Assembly (NCBI GenBank): GCA_019914945.1
Contig: CM034109.1
Span: 7,122,479 to 7,186,478 of the forward strand
Source of the DNA: Typha latifolia
Lineage: Eukaryota; Streptophyta; Magnoliopsida; Poales; Typhaceae
Reading direction: 5' to 3'
DNA length: 64,000 bases
Shown: positions 1-11,677 of the stretch, in pieces
Layout: every line of letters begins with the position of its first letter
Position numbering within the stretch: position 1 is the stretch's first letter
Notes under the pieces: generated by a model
Databases searched by the model: none
What the model saw: only the letters and a program-made list of their open reading frames with translations
What the model was told of the DNA's origin: nothing
Position numbers and translations under genes: made by a program

Positions 1-2737
1 ACAGGTGCACCAATTCAGAATAAACTTGCAGAACTCTGGTCTCTCTTTGATTTTGTGTTCCCTGGAAAGCTAGGTGTCTTACCTGTATTTGAGAAAGAAT
101 TTGCTGTTCCTATCACAGTTGGTGGGTATGCCAATGCAACACCATTGCAAGTATCTACAGCATACAGATGTGCAGTTATCTTGCGTGACTTGATAATGCC
201 ATACCTTCTTAGGCGTATGAAAGCTGATGTGAATGCTCAGCTTCCCAAGAAAACCGAGCATGTTCTGTTCTGTAGCCTAACTTCCGAGCAGCGGTCTGTT
301 TACCGGGCATTTCTTGCAAGCTCTGAGGTGGAGCAAATATTTGACGGGAACAGAAACTCACTTTATGGGATAGATGTCCTGCGGAAGATTTGCAATCACC
401 CTGATTTATTAGAAAGAGAACACTCTGCTCAGCATCCTGATTATGGAAATCCAGATCGGAGTGGAAAGATGAAAGTTGTAGCGCAAGTACTTAAAGTCTG
501 GAAGGAGCAAGGCCATCGTGTTCTACTTTTTACACAAACTCAACAAATGCTTGACATTATGGAGAACTTTTTAGATGCTAATGAATACAGCTATCGGCGA
601 ATGGACGGACTTACTCCTGTAAGGCAGAGAATGGCACTTATTGACGAGTTTAATAACTCAGAAGACGTTTTTATTTTCATCCTGACTACTAAAGTTGGTG
701 GATTAGGTACAAATCTGACTGGTGCTGACAGGGTTATAATATATGATCCTGACTGGAACCCTTCAACAGACATGCAGGTAAAGAAATTATGTTTTAATAT
801 ACTTCCATTGAGTCCACATCATATTCAATGGTTTTCATGTTTCCATGAATATCTGGTGATCTTGATTATTTCTGTTCTTTCTGCTTTCTAGCATGGAGAT
901 ATTAGATGAGGAGGCACTTCTCCCGCTTATTGAATGTCCTTGTTGGGATATTTAATATCTAACACAACTTTTCATGGTTAGTATCAGGTCAAGAGGAGTT
1001 TGGGAAAAGTCCCCATGTCAGGATAGCTACCCCATGTTTCATATATGTAGGTGATTCAGTCTCCACAAACAAAACTCTACAATTTGATCTCATCAAGGGT
1101 GTAATAAATAAAGGTTGGCTACTTCTCATGTGAGAGAGCTTGCCATGGAAGTAGAGTCAAGACAGTTAACTTTAGTTTCTATTGGTAATAATTTCATTGC
1201 TGCTTTTCTATAAAACAAACAACATAATTCTCAATAGGCAAATATGGACAGTTATTCTTTTCTGTTCATGCTGTAACATCTTGTAGAGCTGTTACAATCA
1301 TGTTATATTTGGAAATTTCTTAGGCCAGTGTCTTGGTTTCACTGAATTGTTCTTCATCTTCATAACCCATTATGCTCATAGTTGTATTGCAACACCATTA
1401 TCTACTAAAGTTATCATTTTTATTAACCAATTAAACTCTTCTGCATGCACTGCAATATACTGTTGTCTTTTTATGTGATACGCCACTAATCTGTGTGTAT
1501 TGAACAGGCAAGAGAACGTGCTTGGCGGATTGGACAGACACGGGATGTAACAGTATACAGATTGATTACTCGTGGAACTATAGAGGAAAAGGTGTACCAT
1601 CGGCAAATCTACAAGCATTTTCTTACAAGCAAGATTTTAAAGAACCCTCAACAAAGAAGATTCTTTAAAGCCAGAGACATGAGGGATCTATTTACTTTGC
1701 AAGATGACAACGAGGGTAATTCCACTGAGACATCAAATATTTTTAGCGAGTTGTCTGAAGAGGTAAATGTTGGGGTTGCTAATGATAAGCACAATGAACA
1801 AGGATCTTCATCTTCAGCTCCACTTGGTCACATTGCAGCAGCTAAAGAAGCACCCTCTATTGGGGTAAGACCATCCACATCCAGTAGTAAAGGTAAAAAG
1901 CAGTCAGATCAGAACAGTGATGAATTAGATGAAGAAACAAATATATTACGGAATCTCTTTGATGCTCATGGGATTCATGTAAGTTATCATATTGGAACCT
2001 ATTTCTGCACATTTATGCTCAGTCTTATACTTTCCTCTTTTCTATTCTTTTCTTTATAACAGAGTGCAATGAATCATGACGCCATAATGGATGCCAATGA
2101 TGACAACAAGTTGAGGTTAGAAGAACAAGCCTCCCAAGTTGCACAAAGGGCAGCAGAAGCATTGCGGGAATCACGGATACATAGGAGCCGTGACAACTTT
2201 GCTGTCCCAACATGGACTGGAAGATCTGGTGCTGCTGGGGCTCCTTCTTCTGTTCGTGGGAAATTTGGCTCTACTGTAAATACCAAGTTAATTGGCACTG
2301 CAAGATCATCAGAGAGCTCTGCTAGTAGACCTTCCGCTTTTGCTGCTGGGGCTTCCAATGGGAAGGCTCTCTCTTCAGCTGAACTCTTGGCTAGAATTCG
2401 TGGAACTCAAGAAAGAGCAGAGAGTGATGCACTCAAACAAGACCTAGATTTGGTGTCTAGTTCGAATCAAATAGCAAGAACACCAGAGAACAATCGCCTA
2501 TCAAACAATCCCCATAGATACATGGTTGTGCAACCCGAAGTTTTGATCCGTCAACTCTGCACTTTCATACAACAGAGAGGCGGGCAGGCTGATTCTGCTA
2601 GCATTACACAACATTTTAAGGACAGGATACAGTCGAAGGATTTGCCGTTATTTAAGAATCTTCTCAAAGAAATTGCAACATTAGAGAAAGCTACTCAGGG
2701 ATCTAGATGGGTTTTGAAGCCAGAATATCAGCAGTAA
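1..2737 (+). CDS. CHR8: CSB/ERCC6-type SNF2 ATPase (CHR8-like), 3' part
   Basis: Open at the left window edge. Exons 1–777, 1508–1978 and 2063–2737, all joined in phase 0, encode the last ~640 residues; the DEAD-like ATPase motifs I–II lie outside the window. Visible parts: motif III ([13 protein letters not shown]) at the first codons; the helicase C lobe with motif V ([17 protein letters not shown], then YDPDWNP); motif VI ([10 protein letters not shown]) straight after intron 1; the CSB-typical HRQI…QRRFFK block; an acidic/Ser linker; and a C-terminal winged-helix region (about residues 575–638, ending in LKPEY) as in CSB proteins. Family role: nuclear DNA-dependent ATPase that acts on stalled RNA polymerase II in transcription-coupled nucleotide excision repair. 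Intron 1 (730 bp) and intron 2 (84 bp) have GT–AG ends. No break is seen in the coding part. ERCC6-like paralogues are the only alternative; the C-terminus favours CSB itself. Confidence 0.93.
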
Positions 2738-3123
2738 CAACATACTTTCTGTGATGAGATATATGACTAGAAAGCTGTAATTAGCAGGAGATGAAAATCA
2801 TGGTTCTTAGATGCATCTTATGCAGTTTTGACAACCTTTAGTTAGAGGGGTTACTGATTACTATGAAATTTTGCTGTGGAAGTCTCCAGCTGATGATAAG
2901 ACTGATTCTTTTTTCTTTTTCCTTTTTGTGTTCTCGAGAGAATACCTTTTCAGGTACTTCTTGTACATAACAAAATAGAAATTCAATTGCAATTAAAGAA
3001 GTGTCCATTCTTTTCTGTGCTTTTGTCTTTGTGTGGACCTTCTGTAATACTTCCAACTTGTAGTTCATGCTCTCACAATGATCAGGTGGTTGTCAATTTT
3101 AGTGAACTCTGCTCGATTGATGC

Positions 3124-3129
3124 AATAAA
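3124..3129 (+). terminator. Possible polyadenylation signal of the CHR8-like gene
   Basis: AATAAA lies 387 nt after the CHR8-like stop codon, in T-rich sequence typical of a plant 3' UTR. Plant signals are degenerate, so this is only a candidate. Confidence 0.3.
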
Positions 3130-6100
3130 ATTGTAGTCACAACTATGGTGTAGATCTTGGCATACAATTATTCTTCTGAGCTAATCGTTCTTTACACACT
3201 TCTTTCCCATCATGCACTTAGTGAAAACCATACCTTAAAATTGAAACCAACTGATTTGTTCCTCGTTCCTCTCAGTTTTAATTTGTTTGTTTCTTTGTGT
3301 TTTTGTCTGTTTATAAGTATATGTGCATTGGCACCTAGACCTTGGTATCTTCCTAATAAACCATTTTCTCTGGGAAAGAAAATGATAATTACACTTAAAT
3401 TCACCAAACTATTGTCTATTTTTATTTACACATTCTTACTTACTTTTTAGGCACTTTCTTACCCCTCCTCAATTATGTAAAATATCCCAATGCTTCTTTG
3501 GTTAGTTGTCCATTTAATTTAATTTAATTTTTTTTTTTTACAATAGACTATCATCTGACTCCATGGACCACTTTTACCCCCTATTTGGAAGAAAGAAAGA
3601 CATAAATTAAGAGTCAAAATGGTCATTTAATATCTATCATCTACAATGACAATAATAATAATAATAATAATAACGAAGTACATAGGATTTATATTAAAAA
3701 CTAAACAAGATTCATCGAACCCATTGTGATCGATAAAACAATCCATTGTTAAACACACTGACCAATTGGCTGGAGTTTAATAACCTCCAAATCCAACCAT
3801 TTCCTGTCTGAGATATAAAATTAGCTGCCTTTAAAATCGCATGGTCTTCGTACACGAATCCATCTCTCCAACAGAAGAACTGAAAAGAGAAGCAACGCAA
3901 AGTAGGTGCTGGCATTGCTGTTTGAATATTAGAGAATTATTGTGGCTTGTCCTCAATTCTTAGCATCTTTTTGTATGCAATTGTAAACAAGTAGCTGTAC
4001 TATGTTGTCTTCTTTGTCTTAAACCTGACACAATTAGATAGTTCATTCTATACTGGCATCATTTGTCTATACTACCATAATTACACATGTCTTCATTGTT
4101 TATATAGAAAATTACAAATTACACAGTATATTTTAACTATACAAATAATTACACCAGGACCCACGATTTATTATTCTTTTTTATATATTATATTTTGAGC
4201 TATTCAAAATATCTCAAACACTCGTTCCTTTGGGTCTACGTTATCTCTAGTTATACGAGTGGCTATATAATATGAGAAAAAAAAATTAAGAGAGAAATTT
4301 CATAGGAGGTACATGGAAAAACAAAGGTAATAATTTAGTGGCTAATATAAATATTATCCTCACTTTTTATTATTTATAAGTACAATCTTCTATTTGCTTA
4401 AAAAAAAAGTTCATAGCAATGCCTAGTTAAGTTTAACGGTAGTAGTTTTGGTACGGTTGGTCTTGGGAGATTTAGTATTTAAATTTATCATATTTTATTT
4501 CTCCGAGTTGTTTTGAAAGCTTAATTTGATAGTCACGTTAAATTATATTTATCTGCCAAAAGATAGAACGTCACTTGGTATTGTTCTAGCAAATATAGGG
4601 TTCTATTTATAAATAATAAAAAGAGAGAATTTTCTTTATAATATAGTGAAAATGTATGGTGTTATTTATAATTTTCTCCACTATTTAAGTATTTAACATA
4701 GAGATTAGCTCCATATGAAGGTTACAATTTGGATGGAGGTCCACTGACTCTCTAAGCCTCATTTTCACTTTTGATCTCCTGAAAATTTGTGTATCTCTTT
4801 TGCTTTGCAAAATGAGTCCTGTCATTTGCAAGAAAGCTATGATCATTAACTTGTGTTCCTACTGACCTAATCAAAGATTAAATGATAGAAATGGATCTTC
4901 ACGCATTAAGCAATGTAACTTGCTCCTCGCCTTACTCGTTTGATGCAATGCAATGAACCGAAAATGTAGTTCAAATTTATAAGAGAGGGAGGGGGCCAAT
5001 AGGTCAGGCTTTCTGCTTGAGACGGCCTGAGCCGAAACCAAACCGAGCTAGTTTCGGGATCGATTTGGGTATGGATAATTAATAATGGTCGTGTGGAAGA
5101 CACGTGTTGTACAGTGCCACCATCAGCATGTCATCGGCACGCCCTTGGATGCCTGTGGCATATCCCTATATGCCAATTGTATATATTTAACATAGTTTTA
5201 ATAATAAAAAACTATAATATTTAAATAAATATATATTAAAATCTATATTGTGTTTTTAGATTATTTTTTATAGATAACCTATTTTATTTAAAATATAGTA
5301 TTAATTAAATATAAATATTATTTAACATAAAATAATTAAATATGTTTATTAAAACTAATATTAATAATTGAGTACTCCATAATATAATTAAATATATATT
5401 ATTAATTTATAATAATTTAATAATTAAAAATAATATCTAATTGAAAATAGAATACCGAAAAATCAAAATTTTCATTTGCTGACATAAAAATATTACATTA
5501 AATACTGTCGACAATCTTCAATCATATTGATGATATGATAGTGATTTCATCTACCGACACAAAAATAATATTAAAATTAATTAATGACGATTGAGGAAAA
5601 AAAAAAAAGTTAAAAAAAATGAGCTCCGGTAGTCAGCACGGCGTCCTTTTGTTGTGAATAATGAGCCACTTAAGGACATGCAATTAGCATGCGATCTAGT
5701 GGTTAAAGTAAATTTTAATCCTTGAGATATGTATCATCAATCCACCAACCCCTCTCAACTGAGTCGATTGCCAATTTCTATCAAGCCCAAGTGAGGTCTA
5801 AGCCAACCAAGACGACATCGACCAGCTTACTCTCATCTTGGGTTGCAAGGATCTCAGAGGAATTTGGTCAAACAGGTGGCGTGCAATTCCTTCCCAGGCG
5901 ACCCCACAGAATGTCCATCCAGCAAACCCTAGCTGTGTTCAAGGAAGACAACATCTCTTGGCATCCCTAAGAATCTCCCCACTTGCTGCTCGGAAATCAA
6001 TGCCGAGAGCTTTGTGCACGCAAACATACAAGTGTTCAAAATTTCTTAGAAAAATTTTATTAAAAAATACACTAACTCTCGTCTTTATTATAAGTTTGCT

Positions 6101-6536
6101 TTCAATTTTCACAACGATTTGTTACTATATATACATAGAGGAGTTAAGTTAACTATAGATTAAACTAACTTTAGATGAAAAATAATACTAATATTTTTAA
6201 GTAAGGTAAAAATAAAAGGAGTAAATAAATTTAAAATTATTTATTTTTAAAAAGCAATAGAATATTCTCTACTTTGGTTAGTTGTTGGTTGTTGGTTAAG
6301 TTAAAAGCTAACAAAGTAATAAAAACAAAATATATGCATCGAATTGGCAAATATCTATGTCAGTAGGATGAGAATAATAATAATAATAATAATAAATATA
6401 AAATATATGATGCATTAGATACATTTCCTAATTTATTTATTTAAAAGTAAAAAAAATGAAATTTTGGCTCTTCAAATTTCCCTTAAAAAAGAGGGGGAAA
6501 AAACCCATAAAAGAAGTGAAATTAAATAGATATATA

Positions 6537-6585
6537 CTCTTCACTCTTCACTCTTCACTCTTCACTCTTCACTCTTCACTCTTCA
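6537..6585. repeat. Heptamer minisatellite (CTCTTCA)x7
   Basis: Seven perfect head-to-tail copies of CTCTTCA. It is not the plant telomere heptamer (TTTAGGG). It sits between AT-rich DNA and a GC-richer island. Confidence 0.9.
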
Positions 6586-9350
6586 GCTAGGTATGATATG
6601 TTCCAAGTATTTGATGTGGTTAGTGATGCTCTGGGCCACCTACTAAAATTAATTTGTGACAATCCGAGTACTTGGCAGCTGCTCATTGGTTTCAAAGCAG
6701 TAGGGATGCATCGAATCCTTGCTGGTTGGGATTGCGGGGGATCTGGCGGGCAAACCATTGTACAATGAAAACTAGAAAAAAAAAGTAGCGAGGGATTTGA
6801 GGGATCTGATTGGATGGGACGACGTGGGGCCCCGGATGTACTTGATAGAGGACAATGGATGGCTGTATGGAATCTTTTCTACATCGTACGTACCACGCGG
6901 AGAGATGCAAAAGCTGCCCAATTATGCAACTAACAACTTCCTCTAATAGCTCCAAGGCAGGGGAGAGGAACCCTAAGTTTAAGTAACAGGCAAAGAGCAT
7001 TGGTGCTTAAAATTAAAAGGGATAATTTTTTTTTAACTTTTTCATAATGATCTATTGTTTTTTTTAATTAATTATAAAAAATATCTCGTCATTTTAATAA
7101 TCCCAAGAAATGATCAAATTATTTCTTCATTTTTTGTCAATATAAAATTCTCTTTCGAATTCGGTAAGTAAATATATTATATTTTTATCTCGTAGCTATC
7201 GCATGATAACTTATTAATGTAATTAATTAACAGAATCCCAATGAAAGGAGTGAAATGAGGTATTTTTGATAATTCGAATGATCGTTATAAAAATATTTTA
7301 ATCTTTTTTTTAATGGTAAATATGTTAGAAATTTTAACTCAAATGGAATACTTTGAAATTTTTTTTAATTAATTGTAGTTTAGTTGAAGCACACTTATCA
7401 TGCATTCTCCTACAGTAATTATTGAACCAAATATTAAAATGATGGCGACCTCATACTCTTAATATATACATATGTACTCTTCCGTAAGAGCATTGCCAAC
7501 TGGGTATATATATATATATATATTGTCATTGACTTGAGTAATCTTAATCATCAGCTGCATTTGAGATATCTTGTAGAATGAGAAATACTCAAAACTTAAT
7601 ATTATTTATTCATAGATAATTAATTTGAGTTTGCTCTGGAAGGATCCAGCCAAAAAATCCAGGCCCATGAGTGTGATATATCTGCATGTCTTTGGTGATT
7701 CCATGCTTGGGATTTGATGGCATCCTGGGGAAAAAGTTCTTCAGTAGGATGGCCTCTTCTTCCAACTTCCAGTATCATCAAATATATGATAGCCCACAAC
7801 CTATCAGTGAAAAATATTATTATACTCTTTTCTTTTTCTTTTTACGTTTAGTGCATAAGAGGGAGTGTTATAGTAATTAAATACTGTGCTACGCATGAGT
7901 TTAGTTTACATGCATTTTTCTCTATCATAGGTTGAGGGTGTGATAAAGTTACGTAACTCCTCCTATCTCAATGCGTTGTATAAATAAACTCTTTGTTATT
8001 TTTAAGAGTTAAGCACAAATTAATAATATATGCTTATCTTTTCTAAATGCATATCTTGAAGTGCAGATATTTGATGTGAATGCATGAAAGTGTTAGCCCT
8101 CAGTTTATAATTAGAAGACAACTTCTTTTTCCTTCAAACTTCTTTTAGATGAATTTTTTTCCTCAAATTTGCACATTCTTGTTAGAATGAGAAAAAAAAA
8201 TCATTCTCTGATAGTGTAAAAAAAAAAAAACAAGTATCATAGAAAGGTTTTTGAGCTCGAATTAAGTTATATCTGGGGCCTCTTAATAATAAGTCAAACT
8301 GCCATTATATTTAAGATAATAAATATTATTAAAAGTTGAGTCCAATAAACAAGTGGTTCTTAAATTAGTCTCCAAGACTCATTTGACTTGGATATCAACA
8401 AAAGTATATTTAGAGGGATGTTATGAGCTAGCACTCCTCACATCCCAGGATGCACTAATATCAATGACTTTAGGACATCCACTTTTACATGGGCAAGCTT
8501 CTCCAATCCCCAAAATTGAGATATAAAAGTCAAACTCATCCTGATGGAAGCAAAGGCACTAGATAGTAGATATCTTCTCTTCTCTTCTCTTCTCTTCTCT
8601 TTATAATAATAAGAGCTTTCTAGTCCAACACCAAGAGTAATGCAATGAAAAAGAAATTGAAAGGTAAACATGAACATATATATCTAAGTGATTAAAACAA
8701 AAATTTAAGTGTGTTTTTGATACAAATCATCCTAAATTTAAGTTTAATGGGCGCTCTCTCCGAGTTATATATATATATATATATATATATACTTAGAATA
8801 TGAATAAAGATGATAATTTTTGACGTGACCTAGCAATTGATTTAGGTTTAGCATATATGAGTTTCTGTCATCAACAAGTTGACCTGCCTAATATCAGTAT
8901 TAAAAAAGATAGTTTGATCTAGCTATGAGGCTTTTCTTAGTAAAATGGATCATATTCTGACATATAATAAATAAAGTCAAGCTTATATAAAAGCTTAGAG
9001 AGATAAACTTATCTATTATATATTCATCATCATGAGCTCGACAAGCACATACGAAACTACCTTATTTTCTTGCAAAAAGAATTATAAGCTCGAAGTTTTT
9101 TTTTTTTTTCTATTTTGCATCCCTTGTAAATGATCGACCTTAAACTTATTCTTCGTCGTCAGTTTTTTTTTTTTCATTAAATATCTAATATTGTACTAGA
9201 ATCTTATGCATTATTCTACAAATATTAAGATTAAAATATATTTTTTTTTTTAAAAAAAAGCAAAATAAAAGGCAAAGAAAATGAACCCAGATATGCATTG
9301 CAGACTTAGACCTAAAAAGCAGACAAAAAGTTGAATGTCGATCTACTGCA

Positions 9351-9358
9351 TATAAATA
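9351..9358 (+). promoter_or_regulatory. TATA box of the CFL1-like gene
   Basis: TATAAATA is followed within about 20 bp by a long pyrimidine-rich (CT) stretch, the usual plant core-promoter/leader layout. Transcription from about 9380–9395 would give a ~255-nt leader with no upstream ATG before the start at 9645. Confidence 0.6.
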
Positions 9359-9644
9359 AATAAATTTCTCTCCTCTCTCCTCCTCTCTCAAAAACTTTCG
9401 GAGGAGATTTTGGGAAAACCGCGTTTACACCGGCATCCATCTCCAACTCTACTTCCTTAAACAAATTCCTTCCCAAATCCTCCCACAACTTCACAGGCGA
9501 CAACACCACCCTCCCACCTCCGTTTTTTTCTTTTTCCTTTTCTTTTCCCCTTCTTTTAAGCCCCTCCCATCTCCTCTTCTCTCCTCTCTGTTTGTCATAT
9601 TGGCCTCTTCCTTCTCCTCCTTTGTTGCTTTGCCTTCGGTGGCG

Positions 9645-10818
9645 ATGACGGCTCCTAATATCGACATGATCACCACCTCCCTCCGCAACTGCTCGCTTGG
9701 CGCACGCGGCGGATCGCGGCCGTCTCTGTCGCCGGCTGCGCCGCAGCGGCTACTCCTCGAAGGCAGCGACGAGAGCGAGGGGGTCACCGTGGAGTTGAAC
9801 TCGGAGATGGCGCTCCCTTACAACTGGGAACAATGCCTTGACATGCGGGTAAATGCTTGATCTCTTGTTTCTCCAATCGTTTGATCTTAAATGCCGCATA
9901 CCCAACTCGAACTTGGCCGTGTTTTGAGTTCGATTCTGGCGTCAAAATCCTTCCTTTGTGTTGTTTTTGGTGCTTTCTTCCTCATATGTTTACGAGCTTT
10001 GGATAAGTTACAAGGAACTTTCTCACACTTTTCTTTGTTCTCTAATCTTTGATCGTAAATGCAGCATACCTAATCCAACAATGGCCGATTTTGGTTCGAT
10101 TCCGGCGTCAAAATCCTCTTTTTATAATGTTGTTTGATGCTTTCTTCCCCAAATGCTTGTGGGTCTCGTTGAAGATGATATAAGGGGGAAAACAATTAAC
10201 CGGATTGGCTTGTGGGTTTTGTACTTCTCTTTTAATCCAACTCCCACTTCTCTTACTTCTCCAATCATTGGTCATAAATGCAGCATACCCAACTCGCCAA
10301 CGAATGTTTTGTGTTCGATTCCGGAGTCAAAATCCTTCCTAAAAGCCTTTGCCGATATATTCTTCTTCACATACTTGTGGCCCTTGTATGAGTTATACAA
10401 GAGTTAGAAGAAGCTTTTAATGCTCTCCTCAATCTCAAATTACAGAAGATTTAAGAGAAAAACGGGGGTCATTTTTTGCTTCCTTATCGTTCTCTTTTAA
10501 GCTCTCTTGGCCTTTTTGTTCTTCTCCATTTTCTCTCTCTCTATAGCAGTGAAGGTTAAAAAGAGTAGGAATGGAGTCTCTCTTTCTTCTTCCATGAAAT
10601 CTAGTTATTATTCTCTAATGGGTTTCTTTTACTCTGACATTCTTAGTTCCAATTTTTACTCGCTCTTCTTCTTATCGATCTTCTCTCTGTTCCATTTCCA
10701 GACAGGGCAAGTCTACTACATCAACTGGGAAGACGGCACCAGAACCACTGTCGACCCACGAACCACTTTCCAATCCACTTACTACTACTCCGACGACGAA
10801 GACGACGGAGAAGAAGAT

Positions 10819-10853
<35 letters not shown>

Positions 10854-11100
10854 GGACGACGAAGACGAAGACGACGAGTCTTCCGACGAAGACAGCGCCA
10901 GGTACTCCACCCTCTCCTCCTCCTCCCCAGCCGCGGAGTCATCGCGAGCCGACTCCGGCGGGGCCGCCATGGCCGGCGAGACCCTCGTCGCCGTCGGTTG
11001 CAAGTCCTGCTTCATGTACTTCATGGTTCCCAAGCGCGTCGATTGCTGCCCAAAGTGCGGCGGCCACCTCATCCACCTCGGCCGGAACGGATGCGTCTAA
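9645..11100 (+). CDS. CFL1: WW-domain protein, CURLY FLAG LEAF 1 (CFL1)-like
   Basis: Two exons, 9645–9848 and 10702–11100, phase-0 junction, 200 residues. The frame is open further upstream, but the first ATG is 9645, giving MTAPNIDMITTSLRNCSLG. The intron splits a WW-type domain (about residues 57–88): LPYNWEQCLDMR ends exon 1 and TGQVYYINWEDGTRTTVDPR opens exon 2. W61 and the YY-IN core are present, but the usual second Trp position reads Val (TTVDP). An Asp/Glu-rich tract (about residues 97–125, encoded by GAC/GAT repeats) and a Ser-rich linker follow. The C-terminus has CKSC and CCPKCGGH, a possible zinc-binding four-Cys module. CFL1 proteins are plant regulators of leaf curling and cuticle formation that act with HD-ZIP IV factors; that role is taken from the family. 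TATA box at 9351. Faces the PAP/CCA-like gene tail to tail. Confidence 0.88.
9865..10406 (+). repeat. Three-copy degenerate repeat inside the CFL1-like intron
   Basis: Copies at about 9865–10020, 10032–10175 and 10252–10406. Each carries, in the same order, a CTCCAATC-like word, a TAAATGC(A/C)GCATACC block, a TTCGATTC(C/T)GG block and GTCAAAATCC, then a T-rich tail. Spacing is about 167 and 220 bp. The copies are diverged, so the array is old. It occupies most of the 853-bp intron that splits the WW domain. Confidence 0.8.
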
Positions 11101-11640
11101 ATGGAGCCTTGAAATGATCGATCTGGGTCTTGGTTTTATCTCCCAAAAACCGAGTAAAAATCGTTTTTCTTTTCCCCTTATGATCCGTTCCCATTCTTTC
11201 ATCTCATTAGTGTTCTCCTTCTTCCCCACGTCTATACCCTGATGTTAATGATAGAGATTGATCTTAAAACGAATAGAAATAAGGCACTTTTTTTTATTAT
11301 TGTGCTCCTCTCTTTTTTTTTTATTCAATGTGTTGCTGTTGTTCATATTACCTAACTATGATGCTTTGTTAGAAAGGAGTTCCATTTCCTACTCCTTTCT
11401 AAAGGAGAGAATAAAAAGGCCTACAGTAGAAGGTGTAGGTAGCTTCGAGTCTCAATGGTGGTAACAATGCTTGTTTGAACGATTTGAGAAGCTTTATGTA
11501 CTGCTACGACTGTTGCTTTTATCTGTTAGCAGCGAGAGGTGGAGGTAAGGGAATAAAGTGAGTGGGTAATGAGAGCTTAATGCATTAGACAAAGGAACCT
11601 TTCCTCGGTTTGGCAGAAAGGAATCTATGCAGAGAGGGAG

Positions 11641-11677
<37 letters not shown>

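Larger units (their letters stand above)
2738..9350. other. Intergenic, AT-rich, transposon-derived debris
   Basis: After the CHR8-like 3' UTR I see no supportable gene in 6.6 kb. Contents: (AAT)n at 3650–3674 and 6371–6394; a MITE end of a family seen again at 26.0 and 36.6 kb (about 4625–4680); very AT-rich DNA at 5160–5600; a less AT-rich island at 5620–6010 with an open frame (from 5722) that matches no family I recognise and is probably a transposon remnant; a heptamer minisatellite at 6537–6585; a mixed GC island at 6590–6980 without coding character; (TA)n at 7505–7521 and 8766–8790; a pentamer (TTCTC)n at 8573–8601. Confidence 0.6.

Noticed and set aside
5722..6152. Open frames in the island at 5.6–6.0 kb
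   Set aside because: Overlapping frames of similar length, no family match recognised, mid-transposon-like context.
10095..10110. GGTTCGATTCC in the CFL1-like intron as a tRNA B box
   Set aside because: No A box at the right distance and no cloverleaf; the word is one block of the three-copy intron repeat.
10721..11229. Open frames on the minus strand and in a second plus frame across CFL1-like exon 2
   Set aside because: Shadows of the Asp/Glu repeat-coding exon: antisense reads as Ser runs, the +1 frame as Met/Thr runs. The WW-domain frame is the supported one.
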